A stretch of DNA of 64,000 bases from Erythroxylum novogranatense. Taxonomy: Eukaryota > Streptophyta > Magnoliopsida > Malpighiales > Erythroxylaceae. Every line of letters starts with the position of its first letter. The stretch's first letter is position 1. This document shows, in pieces, positions 12,901 to 23,480 of the stretch. The DNA lies in NCBI GenBank assembly GCA_029891385.1, contig CM057230.1:19171372-19235371 (forward strand), given 5' to 3'. Made by a program: the position numbers and the translations under genes. The notes beneath the pieces were generated by a model, which worked only from the letters and a program-made list of their open reading frames with translations, was not told the origin of the DNA and made no database searches.

Positions 12901-15900
12901 AGAGGACAAGGCGATTTCGCAGAGGCGGAATTGATAGCAATACTGGTCATAAACCCATATTGACTTATTCTAGAAAAGTAGGAGGCAGAATAGAACATGG
13001 GCCACAAACCCACGCTAACATATTCCGGAGAAAGAATAGGGCATTGAGTGACCCAGGCAATGATGATTGTTAGACAATGAGTTTGTTAGGATTAGTTAGA
13101 GGAGAGAGAAGTTAATAGCTAATCGAGTATATAGGGGAATGGGGGAGAAGAGAAGGGTATCTGATCTTTTCACCTTGTAATATCTCAGCTGAATGCTTGA
13201 GTGGCCATAGTGGCTGGTAGCACTAGTTCTTGTAGTTCCTACGAGACTATTGCTAATTATCAATAAAATCACTATATTTTCATCCATTGGCGTATCACGC
13301 CGGGAAGTCCTCGCTCGTTTTGGCAGCACCCTGGCTTTTAATCCCTATGAGGTCTTGGCTGCGGTTAAGCAGACCGGTACTGTGGATGATTATATTAAGG
13401 AATTCGTCACGTGCTCTGCTCAAGTGACTGAGTGGCCCGAGGCTGCGTTTACTGGTCAATTCCTCAATGGACTTCGTCATGATATTCGGGCTCGCATTCG
13501 TTCTCACGAAGTCACAGACCTCTACCGAACGATGAACTTAGCCCGCGAGGTGGAACTAGAGATAGAGGCTATCTCCTTGCCTCGATCCGCTCCTCGCCAG
13601 GAATCTTTTGGTTTGGGTCCTAAGGCAGGTACTGTAGCGGGCATTTCTTCTCCTCTGTCGCCTCTGGTTCAGCCTGCTGGCCCCAAGTTAATCCCTGGAG
13701 GTCTTTCTGGCCATCTAGCCAAACCCACCCCTTCTGTCTTTCCACAATCTTCCCCTCTTCGTTCTCAACATCACCAGCCGCCACCTACGACTCGTGGGAT
13801 TCGCCGCTACTCTCAAAAAGAGTATCAAGATCTTCGCGCCCGGGGTCTTTGTTTTCGCTGCCAGCAACCATTTCACCCTCTTCATCGATGTTAGGACAAG
13901 TCTGTGCAAACGATTATTTTAAGTGATTTTGATGATGTCCCCGTTCCAGACCCACAGGGTGAGGCAAGTCCTTCGTTCGAATCTTCGCCTCCGGACATTT
14001 TGTCGGACACTCCACAGGCGATGCAGCTGGAACTTCCTTGTTTTACTATGGATTCTCCATCTCGTAGTCGTACTATGAAGGTACGTGGGACAATTTCTGG
14101 AGTGGACGTGGTTGTGATGATTGATAGTGGTGCCAGTCATTGTTTTATGGCTAAACATATTGCTGATAAGCTGGGCTTGTCTATTTCTCCTACTATTCGA
14201 ACGAGTGTCAAGTTGGGAGATGGCCAATTTCGCGACACTAACGGCCTTTGTCGGAATGTTCCGTTACTACTTGGGTCGCTTGAGTATCTCGTTGATTGTT
14301 ATTTATTCCCACTGGGTGGTGTTGATCTTATTTTGGGCGTTTCTTGGCTTGCAACTTTGGGTGACGTCCAAGTCAATTGGTCTCGTATGTCGATGAATTT
14401 TTCTCATGGTGGGGCTATGGTGGAACTTTTGGGCGATCCTTCTCTAATGGCCACCCCGGCTTCCTTTCGTTCCCTATCCAAATCGCGCAGTGTTGATTTT
14501 GGAGTGGTGTGCTGGCCTCATGATCCTTCTTACAATTAACTCAGTCTCGGTGCTATGGAACATTCTTACCCTTCGGATTTATCAGTGTTGTTACAAAAAT
14601 ATGCTGCCGTTTTTTCTAATTCTCCGACGTTACCTCCTTGTCGTGAGATTGAACATTGTATTCCTTTAGAGCCTGGTGTTTTTGCAGTTAGTGTTCGACA
14701 TTATCGTTACGGTCATCTCCAAAAAGATGAAATCGAGAGGCAGGTTGCAAATATGTTGACATTCGGCCTTATTCAACCGAGCACTGGCCCATTCTCCAGT
14801 TCGGTTCTCCTTGTCAAGAAGAAAGATGGTGGGTGGCGTTTCTGTGTCGATTATCGGGAATTAAATAAGGTCACTATTGTCGACAAATATCCTATTCCGG
14901 TCATTCAGGAACTACTTGATGAATTGCACGGTGCGAAGTATTTCTCCAAAGTCGACTTACGCTCGAGTTATCACCAAATTCGAGTCCGGGAGGAGGATAT
15001 CTCAAAGACGGCCTTCCGTACACACTCCGGCCACTACGAATTCTGGGTAATGCCCTTTGGCTTGAAAAATGCTCCAGCCACCTTTCAAGCTGTTATGAAT
15101 GACTTATTTCGTTCAAGTCTACGACGGTATGTTCTGGTTTTTTTCGATGATATCCTCATTTATAGTAAATGTTGGACCTCTCACCTCGAGCATTTGGCTT
15201 TGGTACTGGAGAAGTTGCATCGGCATTCTTTTACGGGTAATCAACAGAAGTGTCTCTTTGGCCAGACTAAGATTGCATACTTGGGCCACGTTATTTCCTT
15301 CCACGACGGGCCACGAACCCCGACAAAGTTTCTAGTATTCGCAATGGCCCATTCCCAAGTCATCTGTGGCATTCGTGCATTTTGGGTCTTACGGGCTATT
15401 ATCATCGCTTATTAAAGGATATGGTCAACTCGCCAAGCCTCTTACCGACTTACTCAAGAAAGAACATACTGGTCCCTTTCTTTGGACTTCTGCGGCTCAA
15501 CAATCTTTTCTTTCTCTACAGCAGGCTATGACTTCTGCGCCTGTTTTAACTATGCCAAATTTTAGCAAGACCTTTATTCTTGAATGTGATGCTTCGGGCG
15601 GTGGGATCGGCGCGGTTTTGATGCAGGATGGCAAACCTATTGCTTTTTATAGCAAATCTTTAGCTGCTCGCAATCTCTCCAAACCCGTCTATGAGAAAGA
15701 GTTAATGGCTTTGGTAATGGCTATTCGGCATTGGCGTCCTTATCTTGTGGGTCGCAAGTTTCTAGTTCGTACGGATCATCGCAGCTTACGGCATTTGCTG
15801 CATCAACCCATTACTACTCCTGCTCAACAGAATTGGGTAGCCAAACTCCTGGGCTACGAGTTTGACATCGAATACAAGCCAGGCTCCTTAAATCGTGTTG

Positions 15901-18689
15901 CTGACGCCTTGTCTCGCCGCCTTGAGGAGGTTTTGTTAGCCAGTGTTTCCCTACCACAGTGGGTAAATTGGTCGACCTTAGATTCTAAAATGACCCAAGA
16001 TGACGATTACAAGCAGCTCAAAGCAAAGGTTCTTGTGAACCCTGCCGCCTATCCGTCTTATCAATTGGTGAACGATCGTCTATTTTTCAAAGGCCGACTG
16101 TTTCTTCCGACCTCCTCCACATGGATTCCACATCTCCTCCAAGAATTTCACGCTACTCCACAGGGTGGCCATTCTGGTGCTTATCGCACGTACAAACGAT
16201 TATCTGCTAGCGTACATTGGTTGGGTATGATGAAACATGTACAACGTTTTGTAGCCGATTGTACAATCTGTCAGCGCAACAAGTATGAAGCCTTGTCTCC
16301 CGCCGGCCTCCTTCAGCCCCTCCCGATTCCATGCCAAATTTGGGAGGATATTGCCATGGACTTTATTACTGGTCTTCCACGTTCTCATGGTTTTGACTGC
16401 ATTTTTGTTGTGATTGACAGGCTTAGCAAATATGCTCACTTCCTTGGGTTGCGCCATCCTTTCACAGCCCGCACAGTTGCTGAACTATTCGCTAAGGAAG
16501 TTGTCCGTTTACACGGTATCCCTCGTTCGATTGTTAGTGATCGAGATTCCATCTTTCTCAGTTGTTTCTGGACTGAATTATTTCGTAGCTGGGGTACTAC
16601 CTTGAAGATGAGCACCGCTTTTCATCCGAGACCGATAGTCGACGGAAGTTCTTAATCGATGCTTGAAACCTATCTTCAATGTTTCTCTTGAACAGCCTAA
16701 AGATTGGGGCCGTTGGCTTTATTGGGCTGAATATTGGTACAATACCAATTATCATGGGGCTGCTAAAAGTTCACCTTCGGTTGTCTATGGGCGCCCACCA
16801 CTGTTCTCCTTCAATTTCTTCCAGCGAGTTCCGTGTGGCTGCAGTTGCTGAAGCCCATGCTGATCGTTCAGAAATCCTGAAACCATTGCGGTATAATCTT
16901 CAATGCGCTCAATCTATCATGGTTCGCTGCTAACAAGCATCGACGCGAGGTTGAATTTCAAGTAGGGATTCTGTTTTTCTTAAGTTGCGACCTCATCGCC
17001 AATCCTCCATTTCCACGCTGGTTTATAGCAAGTTAAGCCCGCGTTATTATGGACCGTTCACCATCTTACAACGAGTTGGCAATGTCGCCACCGCTTGGAC
17101 TTACCCTTCAGCTAAGGTGCATCCGGTTTTCCACGCCTCTCAACTTAAACGCCTCGGGTAACCATCCTATCACATCTGCTCTTCCTGATAATCTCATGGC
17201 TGCTGATGGCATATTTGTTCCTGAACATATTCTGGATTCTAAATCCTTGGGTCCATCTCATACTCCGGTCACCAACTGCTTGTCAAGTGGGCTGGACGTC
17301 CTTCTGATGAAGCCTCCTGGCTCTCTTGTGTGGATTACCGTGGGCAATTTCCTACTTCCGACCTTGTGGACAAGGTTTGTTTTCAGGGGCGGTATTGATA
17401 AGGAGGTCCATCCTCAGTTATAGATGGCACAGTGGGCCAGCCTACTAATGCAATATGAGTTTATAGCAGAAGGAAGAATAAAGCCACAATGAAGAATAAC
17501 TAACTCCGACAGATGTGGATACACAAAACAACTATAAAAAACTATAGTATGGGGAGGAAAAAGGGGTATCGGTAGTATTGGAATAATTTTCGGCTGTTAG
17601 CTGGGGGGAAGCAATTCCTTAGCCTGGTCTATTCGATTGTGTCCTTTCAGTTGTAATCTACAGTTACTCTGTTGGAACTTCCATTTTCAAATTCAGCAAT
17701 AAAGATTCACATTTTTATTACCGGAACTGTATTGTCTCTCTTTCTTAATTCTCCTAACTCTACCATTTTACCACATCTAGTAGTAGTAGGACCTAAGAAT
17801 GCATGAGCACGGATAAACTAGTTGCATATGATGCATTTAGTTGAGGAACCTCTTTGTACTTTGTGCCAGTGAAGGGAAGGAACATGACTGTCCAATTTAC
17901 TGTTATTTTTTGAGAAATATTGAACATTTTTGGTCGAAGAATGAAATTCAAGATTATTTGAGTGAATTTAGCATCATTACTACTTGCATTCATTTCATCT
18001 GCCTTCATGAAGCACTTAATTGCATATCTTGATTTGTGTTAAAGTTGGTTTGAAGTTTGTGTCTGTCTCTCTGCCATCAAGTTGCCTGTAACAGTATTAT
18101 GTTCTTGGTTGTTGAAAATTCCATGTTATTTTGTAATTATACATACATACATACATATATATGTATATATATTATGTTTCTTGTCCTCTTTGTATTTGCA
18201 ACGAAGAATTTGATAGATCGAGTGTAACCCATAAGCAATATATTTTGTTGTTGTATCAATGTAATGTGTATGCTGAAGGAAAGCGCATCTCCTGCAGGCT
18301 GGGAGGGTGGTAACAAACCTTTTTACTTTATGTCCAAATGCAAAGGCTGCTACTGAGGTTGCCACTGAGGACATAGAAAAAATTATACAACCTCTAGGTT
18401 TACAAAAAAAGAGGGCACTAATGATCCAGAGGCTTTCACAGGAGTATTTGGGGGAAGACTGGACCCATGTTACTCAGCTGCATGGCATTGGAAAGTAAGT
18501 CCTCTGCTTAATCAAAACTTCACTTCCCAAAAAGCTGATGATTGATTTATCATTCATTCATCCTCCAGGTATGCTGCTGATGCACACGCAATATTCTGTA
18601 CAGGGAACTGGGACTTGGTGAGACCAACTGACCGCATGCTAAATTATTACTGGAAATTCCTTGGCAGAATAAGGGGTAACTTGCGGTAG
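6948..18689 (+). CDS. MBD4L: Methyl-CpG-binding domain protein 4-like DNA glycosylase (HhH-GPD)
   Basis: Three exons on plus: 6948-8177, 18298-18494 and 18569-18689 (TAG), with GT/AG junctions, 1548 nt or 515 aa. The family excises uracil or thymine from G mismatches in the nucleus during base-excision repair. The C-terminal HhH-GPD domain begins near residue 375 ([20 protein letters not shown]). The helix-hairpin-helix LHGIGKYAADA is at 471-481, and the likely catalytic Asp497 lies in VRPTDRML, matching the position of the human MBD4 catalytic Asp. As in other plant MBD4L proteins no methyl-CpG-binding domain is seen. Residues 1-370 are low-complexity and basic, with three PYF motifs (near 23, 209 and 315). 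Four Met codons cluster at the start; the first is used. Intron 1 is about 10.1 kb and carries two nested retroelements, splitting the glycosylase domain after GVQ410. Read-through into the intron would add seven codons and stop at 8201, giving a protein without the catalytic Asp. Confidence 0.92.
8906..9172. repeat. Two-copy tandem duplication (about 133 bp) with CCT microsatellite, in MBD4L intron 1
   Basis: The units 8906-9038 and 9039-9172 align along their whole length. Both start with CATTTACAAA(A)TAAAAGTC, share a TCATTATTAAAGTTGAAGG core, and end with a (CCT)n tract followed by CCCCTACCCTCC. They differ by a few substitutions and small indels. The duplication lies just upstream of the retrotransposon insertion and has no coding potential. 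Confidence 0.85.
9255..9634 (+). repeat. 5' LTR of the Reina-like element
   Basis: 380 bp, TG...CA ends, preceded by the target duplicate TTTTA (9250-9254). AATAAA occurs at 9567-9572 in sense with MBD4L, a possible polyadenylation signal. The sequence immediately 3' (AATTGGTGCGGTGAGC) is where the primer-binding site should be; the tRNA was not identified. Confidence 0.9.
10144..10512 (+). repeat. 5' LTR of the nested gag-only element
   Basis: 369 bp, TGATAG...GTATCA, preceded by CGCCG. It is followed immediately by TTGGTGCTTTCATTGAG, the expected position of the primer-binding site. Confidence 0.9.
10541..11659 (+). pseudogene. gag of the nested element
   Basis: One frame runs from ATG 10541 ([17 protein letters not shown]) through a heptad-rich N-terminus, the gag core ([21 protein letters not shown]) and a zinc knuckle ([14 protein letters not shown]) to 11657-11659. 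It is broken by a TGA at 11219-11221 that falls where related proteins continue; the next open segment (11237 on) is in the same frame. The terminal TGA also sits inside a stretch that stays readable afterwards in the same frame. Both stops are what a CGA to TGA transition would give. If it ever supplied Gag, it does not do so intact now. Confidence 0.8.
11700..12931 (+). pseudogene. Degraded protease and integrase-end remnants in the nested element
   Basis: Around 11820-11890 a frame-shifted LLIDS...AS-like protease active-site region is discernible. An aspartic-protease C-terminal segment in the open frame 12061-12312 ([20 protein letters not shown]) follows. From about 12710 to 12870 short stretches resemble the integrase C-terminal region of chromoviruses. 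Purine-rich GCAGAGGCGGAAT directly precedes the 3' LTR as a polypurine tract. The RT, RNase H and integrase core are absent between them. Confidence 0.55.
12932..13297 (+). repeat. 3' LTR of the nested gag-only element
   Basis: 366 bp, almost identical to 10144-10512, followed by the CGCCG target duplicate. Confidence 0.9.
13904..14539 (+). pseudogene. Aspartic protease region of the Reina-like element
   Basis: This segment continues the gag frame after the TAG at 13892. It contains the retropepsin signature [14 protein letters not shown] and a downstream flap-like [15 protein letters not shown], typical of Ty3/gypsy proteases that cut Gag-Pol. It ends with an in-frame TAA at 14537; the RT segment that follows is again in the same frame. 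Confidence 0.85.
14555..15415 (+). pseudogene. Reverse transcriptase of the Reina-like element
   Basis: The RT blocks are in order: [64 protein letters not shown] and the catalytic box [11 protein letters not shown] (about 15135-15170). The match is lost just after GHVIS (about 15298), where the frame shifts. Downstream thumb and RNase H sequence resumes in the frame starting near 15366. Confidence 0.9.
15366..16655 (+). pseudogene. RNase H and integrase of the Reina-like element
   Basis: RNase H is recognisable from [30 protein letters not shown] and [12 protein letters not shown]. The integrase zinc-binding region follows ([15 protein letters not shown] ... CTICQRNK), then the catalytic core with [18 protein letters not shown] and the second Asp in IVSDRDSIF. 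The frame is lost at about 16625-16645, inside the universally conserved motif before the catalytic Glu, and continues in other frames. Confidence 0.9.
16663..17395 (+). pseudogene. Integrase C-terminus and chromodomain-like tail of the Reina-like element
   Basis: The integrase core end ([17 protein letters not shown]) is readable at 16663-16851. Later pieces in shifting frames include a [15 protein letters not shown] segment near 17115-17150 and a chromodomain-like end around 17280-17395. A purine-rich CAGGGGCGG just before the 3' LTR is the likely polypurine tract. Chromodomains direct chromovirus integration to marked chromatin. Confidence 0.7.
17396..17765 (+). repeat. 3' LTR of the Reina-like element
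   Basis: 370 bp, matching 9255-9634, ending CTACCA and followed by the target duplicate TTTTA (17766-17770). Confidence 0.9.
18139..18172. repeat. ATAC/AT microsatellite in MBD4L intron 1
   Basis: (ATAC)n grades into (AT)n, close to the 3' end of intron 1. Confidence 0.8.
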
Positions 18690-19749
18690 ATTTCTTTGAT
18701 CTTTTGTTTCTTTCCCTATAAAAACTCACGTCATTGGAAGATTGTAAAAGTGATTGCATACAACAGAAACTAGTCATAGAAGAAAGTCTGAAGTCACACA
18801 ACAGAGCTAGCTAAAGATTTATAGAAAGTCTGGAATCACACAACAGAGCTAGCTAAAGATTTAGTCATGGTTGATGTCAAGAGCAACCTGATTATAAGTT
18901 TTGGGAAAGAAACGGAAATAAGATTCGAGACTTGATACTTTTCACGATTTTGCCAACACAATACATCATTTATTTTCAATTATAAGCAGCGTTCTAATCA
19001 TATATTTGTCATATACAAACGCATTACACTTCTATTTTGATGGAAGAAATTGTTGAAAATAGAGGCAAGAATGCGTAAAATAGAGAATTTGCTGCTAAAA
19101 ATTGAAATTGATGAACTAAAGCAACATGAAGTCTTACATAGGCAATTGCCCGGCCACGAAATCAACTAACTCCTATAACTCCTGGAAAATAGGAACAAAA
19201 TAACTGATAATTTGACTAAGTGTTTGCCGATGATGATAGAAAATTTTAAGAGATGGATGGATAACATAATATGAACGAGAATAGATATAGTGAAAGATAA
19301 AAGTGGGTATTATCATTATGATTATGATGGTTGGTTAGGAGGAAAAATGATTATTATTACTGTTGATAATAGTTAGTTTATAAAAATATTGAGAAATAAA
19401 ATTTTATTATATTTTAATTAATTAGTTAATTATAATGTAATTAATTAATTAAAATAATATTTTAATCAATTATATTTTAATTAATTATAATGTAATATAA
19501 TATAATATAATAAATAATATTATTTTAATTAATCAGTATTAAAATATTTTTAACAAAAGGTTAATATTAATGAATGAGTTTCATTCCTTTACTAAATGAA
19601 AGGTACGGATAATTTTTCAAAAGTGAAATATTAAACTATTGTCACTATAATAAAATCACTAATCAATCACTCACTTACCATTTTTACCGATTAACCTTTT
19701 CCTAAATTCATAAAACAAGCACCCTTAAGCATGTTGTCATTCACGCTCT
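18690..19749. other. MBD4L downstream region, AT-rich
   Basis: About 1 kb without a recognisable gene. It contains a two-copy tandem repeat of about 42 bp (18781-18822 and 18823-18865, core CACACAACAGAGCTAGC). A very AT-rich TTAATTAA-type stretch lies at about 19386-19545. The first few hundred bases probably include the MBD4L 3' UTR. Confidence 0.5.
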
Positions 19750-20262
19750 TTATGAATAAGTCTGTAATTTAATCTCCCAAATAAAATGATAAAACATCTC
19801 CACATGTTTGTTTACTGCATGAAAAATAGAATTCTCCGCCAAACGTATCGTCTACTGGCTGACGCAATATAGAGGAATTGCGAACTCTATCGGCTGGTGT
19901 AAGTCGTTCGGTAAATGTACAAGTCAATTGCTCTCTTGGGCTGCCATTGCTGCTACTCAGTACACCGCTACTATTTTTGACAAAGACATGGTTGGTTGCC
20001 TCTTGCTACACTGAAAAATTGCTCTAGACCCAAGCATGAAACATAACAGATAGTCGAGCGTCAAATATCATCACAATCACCTACAAAGTCAACATCATAG
20101 TATCCAACCAATTTGTACTCCTTCACATTTCTATAAAATATGCCAAGGTTGAGTGTGCCCTTAATGAATCTTAAAACTCGTAGAACTGCTTCCAGAGACT
20201 TCTTTGGACAATGCATGTGTCGGCTCACCACCCCATCTGCATAAGAAATATTGGCCTTGTCA
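19750..20262 (-). pseudogene. Ty1/copia RNase H remnant
   Basis: On minus, frame-shifted but clear copia polyprotein sequence runs from SYADGVVSRHMHCPKKS through VLRVLRFIKGTLNLGIFY and KEYKLVGYYDVDFVGD. It continues to VAAMAAQESN, NDLHQPIEFAIPLYC and a decayed FHA..KH segment. This is the end of RT and the RNase H domain of a Ty1/copia element. Several stops interrupt it. It is cut off at its 5' side by the LTR starting at 20274. Confidence 0.85.
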
Positions 20263-20273
20263 AGGTTAAATAG

Positions 20274-21727
20274 TGTTGGGAAATCAGGACTAGATCCGAT
20301 CCGACCGTAGCGGAATAATCACGAAATTTTTTCGTGATTTTTGATTTCCCGAAAACCAAGATCTATTTATTCTATAAAATGATTAACACGAATCATAACA
20401 AAGCGGAATTTAATTCGTACCTTATTCTGAAGCTCGATCTTTGTCTTGATGCTTAAGCCTATTTATAATAAGTTTTGGACGTTTGGGTAATTTAATTGAA
20501 ATTAAAAACTAATTTCAATTAAACTTTAATTAGAATTACAAATAATTCTAATTAAATACTAATTATGCCCAAATAAGATTCAATATCTTATATTGATCCT
20601 TATTCATTAAATATCTAATATTTAATCATAAAGTTTCTCAAACTATACAATCAAGTCCAACTTGATTAAATTAATTTTGCTCTCTTCAATCCATTCTATA
20701 TGTGTGACCCATTAGGTTCTCAAATATGTTGGCAATGATTATAAATTATAATTTAATTTATAATTAGAATTAGATAAATTAAAACTCCTTTTAATTTATC
20801 TTTAATTCTCTAATTAAACAATTTATAATCATAAATCAAGATTAGCGCCTAGCAACGCATCATGACCACCCAAATATTTAGGAAAGTCAAAATGGTTTTG
20901 ACTAACCTTTCCGTATGATTTTTCCGTATAATTCAATCCTTTCATCAACTAATGTTCTAATTAGACATAGAGCATGGAATTAATGTCCACTCTATTTTGA
21001 GTCTAATTATATTAGTTCTCGTCATTAGCTATTGATTCAATTAATGATATTTGTAAACTGTTTACAAAATATCATTCCACTTTGGCCAAGGATTTCCGAA
21101 TCAATATTAATTGAGAACAACGGAACATTCTCCTAATTACTTTAAGGTGATGAATCCTATCTTAATCATTCAACTATCTCCATACGATTCATGCTATATC
21201 CAATGACTACCGCTTAAACGACCTTTATAAATCACAGTAGTATCAAAACATAACAATCCCCATACAAGATAACTTTGATGATCTCAAGTCAAATGATCAC
21301 TTATACAATCATCACAATGAGAATTCCATGTACATACAAGTAATGTTTCAAATGGATTTTTCATATCTAGTCCTGTTTCAAATGAACTTATTCTCTAACA
21401 AGCACCCACACGCTTGTTTAAGTATCTCTATACTTTAGCCTATGAGATCGACTACTTCCTTCATAAGGAAAAACAAAAGTGTGTTAGTCTTTTACGCTCT
21501 ATTAATGTCCAATCTTAATAGAACAATGACTAGAACATTTTAGGAATAATTCATAAATGCAATATGAATCTCATAATTATAATCTCATAATAATTTCATT
21601 TGCAATGTAAAATTATCCCATGGACTTTATCATATACATCTAAACATGTACAAGATAAAGAATGCCTTTTAAATAATTTGTCACTAAACTACAACCAAAT
21701 CGATTGGCTGTAGGGCATAAACTAACA
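20274..21727 (-). repeat. Copia-type LTR (about 1.45 kb)
   Basis: The segment begins TGTTGGG and ends CTAACA on plus, giving TG...CA ends on either strand. Directly beyond 21727, the minus strand carries AAGTGGGAGAT followed by TGTTAG, the usual polypurine tract and LTR start of copia elements. So this is probably a 3' LTR of a minus-strand element. It interrupts the copia RNase H remnant. No matching second LTR is in the window, so it could be a 3' LTR whose partner is lost. Confidence 0.65.
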
Positions 21728-23480
21728 ATCTCCCACTTGCACTAAGCCAATCGTTTAAGTATCTAATATCATATCACCATATGAAGATTATTCTACTATT
21801 AAAGTAGTGGCTTAATAAGAGAATTCTACAAGATTCTCTATAGTGAGCACTTGATTAAATCTTATAACTCCTATCTTAATTATCATCATAATTAAGAACA
21901 TTTGCCTAAACACATTCTTGGATCTTTGATGAGACATTATCTCCTTATGCATGCCTAATGGCTTTAATGTTCGCAAGACATTACGATCTTGAACAATGCA
22001 AAGAAACTCTATCAAGTTCACTAAAGAACTTGTTGATCCAATTAATCATTTCTACTAAATGAAAATGTATTATGACTTAATTAGCAACCATTGCTACATT
22101 GGAACCTTTCCAACCCTAAATGATATTGTTCTAAGTAAATAAACCTTAATTAGTATTTACTTCTAAAGTTATATCCTCATCGCCTTAAACTCAAATATCA
22201 ACTCATACATAGAATAAGGGATATCTTTGAAACTTCATAAGTATCGATACCTTATATACTAAACATCTTTAGTACATTATCTATGCATTTGGACTTAGAA
22301 TAAGCTAACAACGTCCAATCTATCTCTATAGATCTAATTCTCATAATTAAGTTGTTACCTTTTCATATCCAACAAAAGTCGTTTTGGACAATTATATGTT
22401 CAACAACTGAAAGTTAGAACTGTTGTTCTCTGTGAGCAATATGTCTCCACATACTCCATCTAAAGAGGACAACTATACTCCCACTAACCTTCTTATAGAA
22501 ATGATAAATTCATAATCATTTCCAAAACAAACTTTTGAATTCATCATGAAAGTGAATTTTCAATATCTTGTAGCCTTTCAACTATACATCAAATGTATCA
22601 TTAAAGGCATTAGTTTCAATTAGATGTATAGTCATGAGATTTGAACCTTTCAAATTTCTTCTTACTCCCACTACTTATCTTAAGAACGGTTCTCCTATAA
22701 GCATACATTGAATCAAACAATTTGTTCAATAGGTTTGTAAGAATATATCCAACCTTTGGATATCTCATAACACTTTATTACTCAATTTAGTTCTAAACTA
22801 AATGGATAATATATGCTTCAACTAAGCATCACATCTTAAAATCATTGGCTTTAACTATTTCAAAGACTTAACATTTCATATCTAATATGAAATCTAGCTA
22901 ATTGATTCAACTGAACTATGAAGGTAAGTCATTGTATCGGCATTGCTATAAAAGAAATACTATTGCATCATACAATATCTCATATTGTATTTTACTCCTT
23001 ACATAAATTCATACACTTATGAATTTAATTGTGAAGGAATTCACTAAAGAATCTCATTCCTTATAAATAACCAAAATTTAAAACTTACCACAACGATCTC
23101 ATCGATGTGCTTCAAAGATTCTCAATGCTTAATTTCTACTTAGATTTAAATAATTTGAACTTTTCAAAATTTTAAATCATCATTTTATTTAATACATATG
23201 ACTATATCACATAAAGTCATTAGTAATAAAATAAAATAAAATATTATCCTTTATGAATTGTTATTCCATCCAATACATCACATGTATAAAATTTAATAAT
23301 TCAATACCATCATCATCCTTTCACCAAAGATTGATTTGGTTATTTTCAACTTTACAAGTTTCACAAGTTCCATACGATTCATAATCAAAAGGATACACAT
23401 ATCCTTGTCTCAGAACTTTATGATTCTCGTTTTATTGATTTAACCAACATGGCATAAAAGGATTATCTCGGTTATCTTGT
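21728..23480 (-). other. Non-coding stretch next to the copia-type LTR, probably element interior
   Basis: About 1.75 kb of AT-rich sequence without open frames of note on either strand and without recognisable gag or pol. The minus-strand motif GTGGGAG(T/A) recurs at about 21731, 22478 and 22670. Position relative to the PPT suggests the interior of a decayed or non-autonomous element, but this is inference. Confidence 0.4.

Larger units (their letters stand above)
10144..13297 (+). mobile_element. Nested non-autonomous LTR element carrying gag but no polymerase (TR-GAG-like)
   Basis: LTRs 10144-10512 and 12932-13297 begin TGATAGCAATAC and end GGCGTATCA. The 5-bp duplicate CGCCG flanks both ends (10139-10143 and 13298-13302), and the host gag frame resumes exactly. 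The LTRs are nearly identical: about four or five substitutions and three single-base indels by eye. The interior has a gag gene, a degraded protease segment (about 11800-12330) and a short remnant resembling an integrase C-terminus (about 12700-12900). Reverse transcriptase, RNase H and the integrase core are absent. This matches the published TR-GAG concept: LTRs plus gag, with mobilisation in trans. Confidence 0.9.
9665..13894 (+). pseudogene. gag of the Reina-like element, split by a nested retrotransposon
   Basis: The frame opens at ATG 9665 ([16 protein letters not shown]), which starts a coiled-coil-like N-terminus. It continues through the retrotransposon-gag core ([20 protein letters not shown]) to 10143, where the nested element enters inside a CGC-CGG codon pair. 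Skipping the insert and one copy of its CGCCG duplicate, the frame resumes in phase at 13303 and runs to a zinc knuckle ([14 protein letters not shown]). It ends at TAG 13892-13894. Protease follows in the same frame, so this TAG interrupts one original gag-pol frame. Gag would form the capsid of the retroelement particle. Confidence 0.85.
9255..17765 (+). mobile_element. Reina-like Ty3/gypsy chromovirus inserted in MBD4L intron 1
   Basis: The element is bounded by LTRs 9255-9634 and 17396-17765, both TGATAAGG...CTACCA, and by a perfect 5-bp target duplication TTTTA (9250-9254 and 17766-17770). The internal order is gag, protease, RT, RNase H, integrase and a chromodomain-like C-terminus, as in Ty3/gypsy chromoviruses. 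The short LTRs (370-380 bp) and integrase sequence suggest the Reina lineage. It lies in the same orientation as the host gene. The two LTRs differ by roughly a dozen substitutions plus small indels, mostly CG against TG or CA. It carries a nested 3.15-kb element in gag, two in-frame stops and several frameshifts, so it is not autonomous now. Confidence 0.93.
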
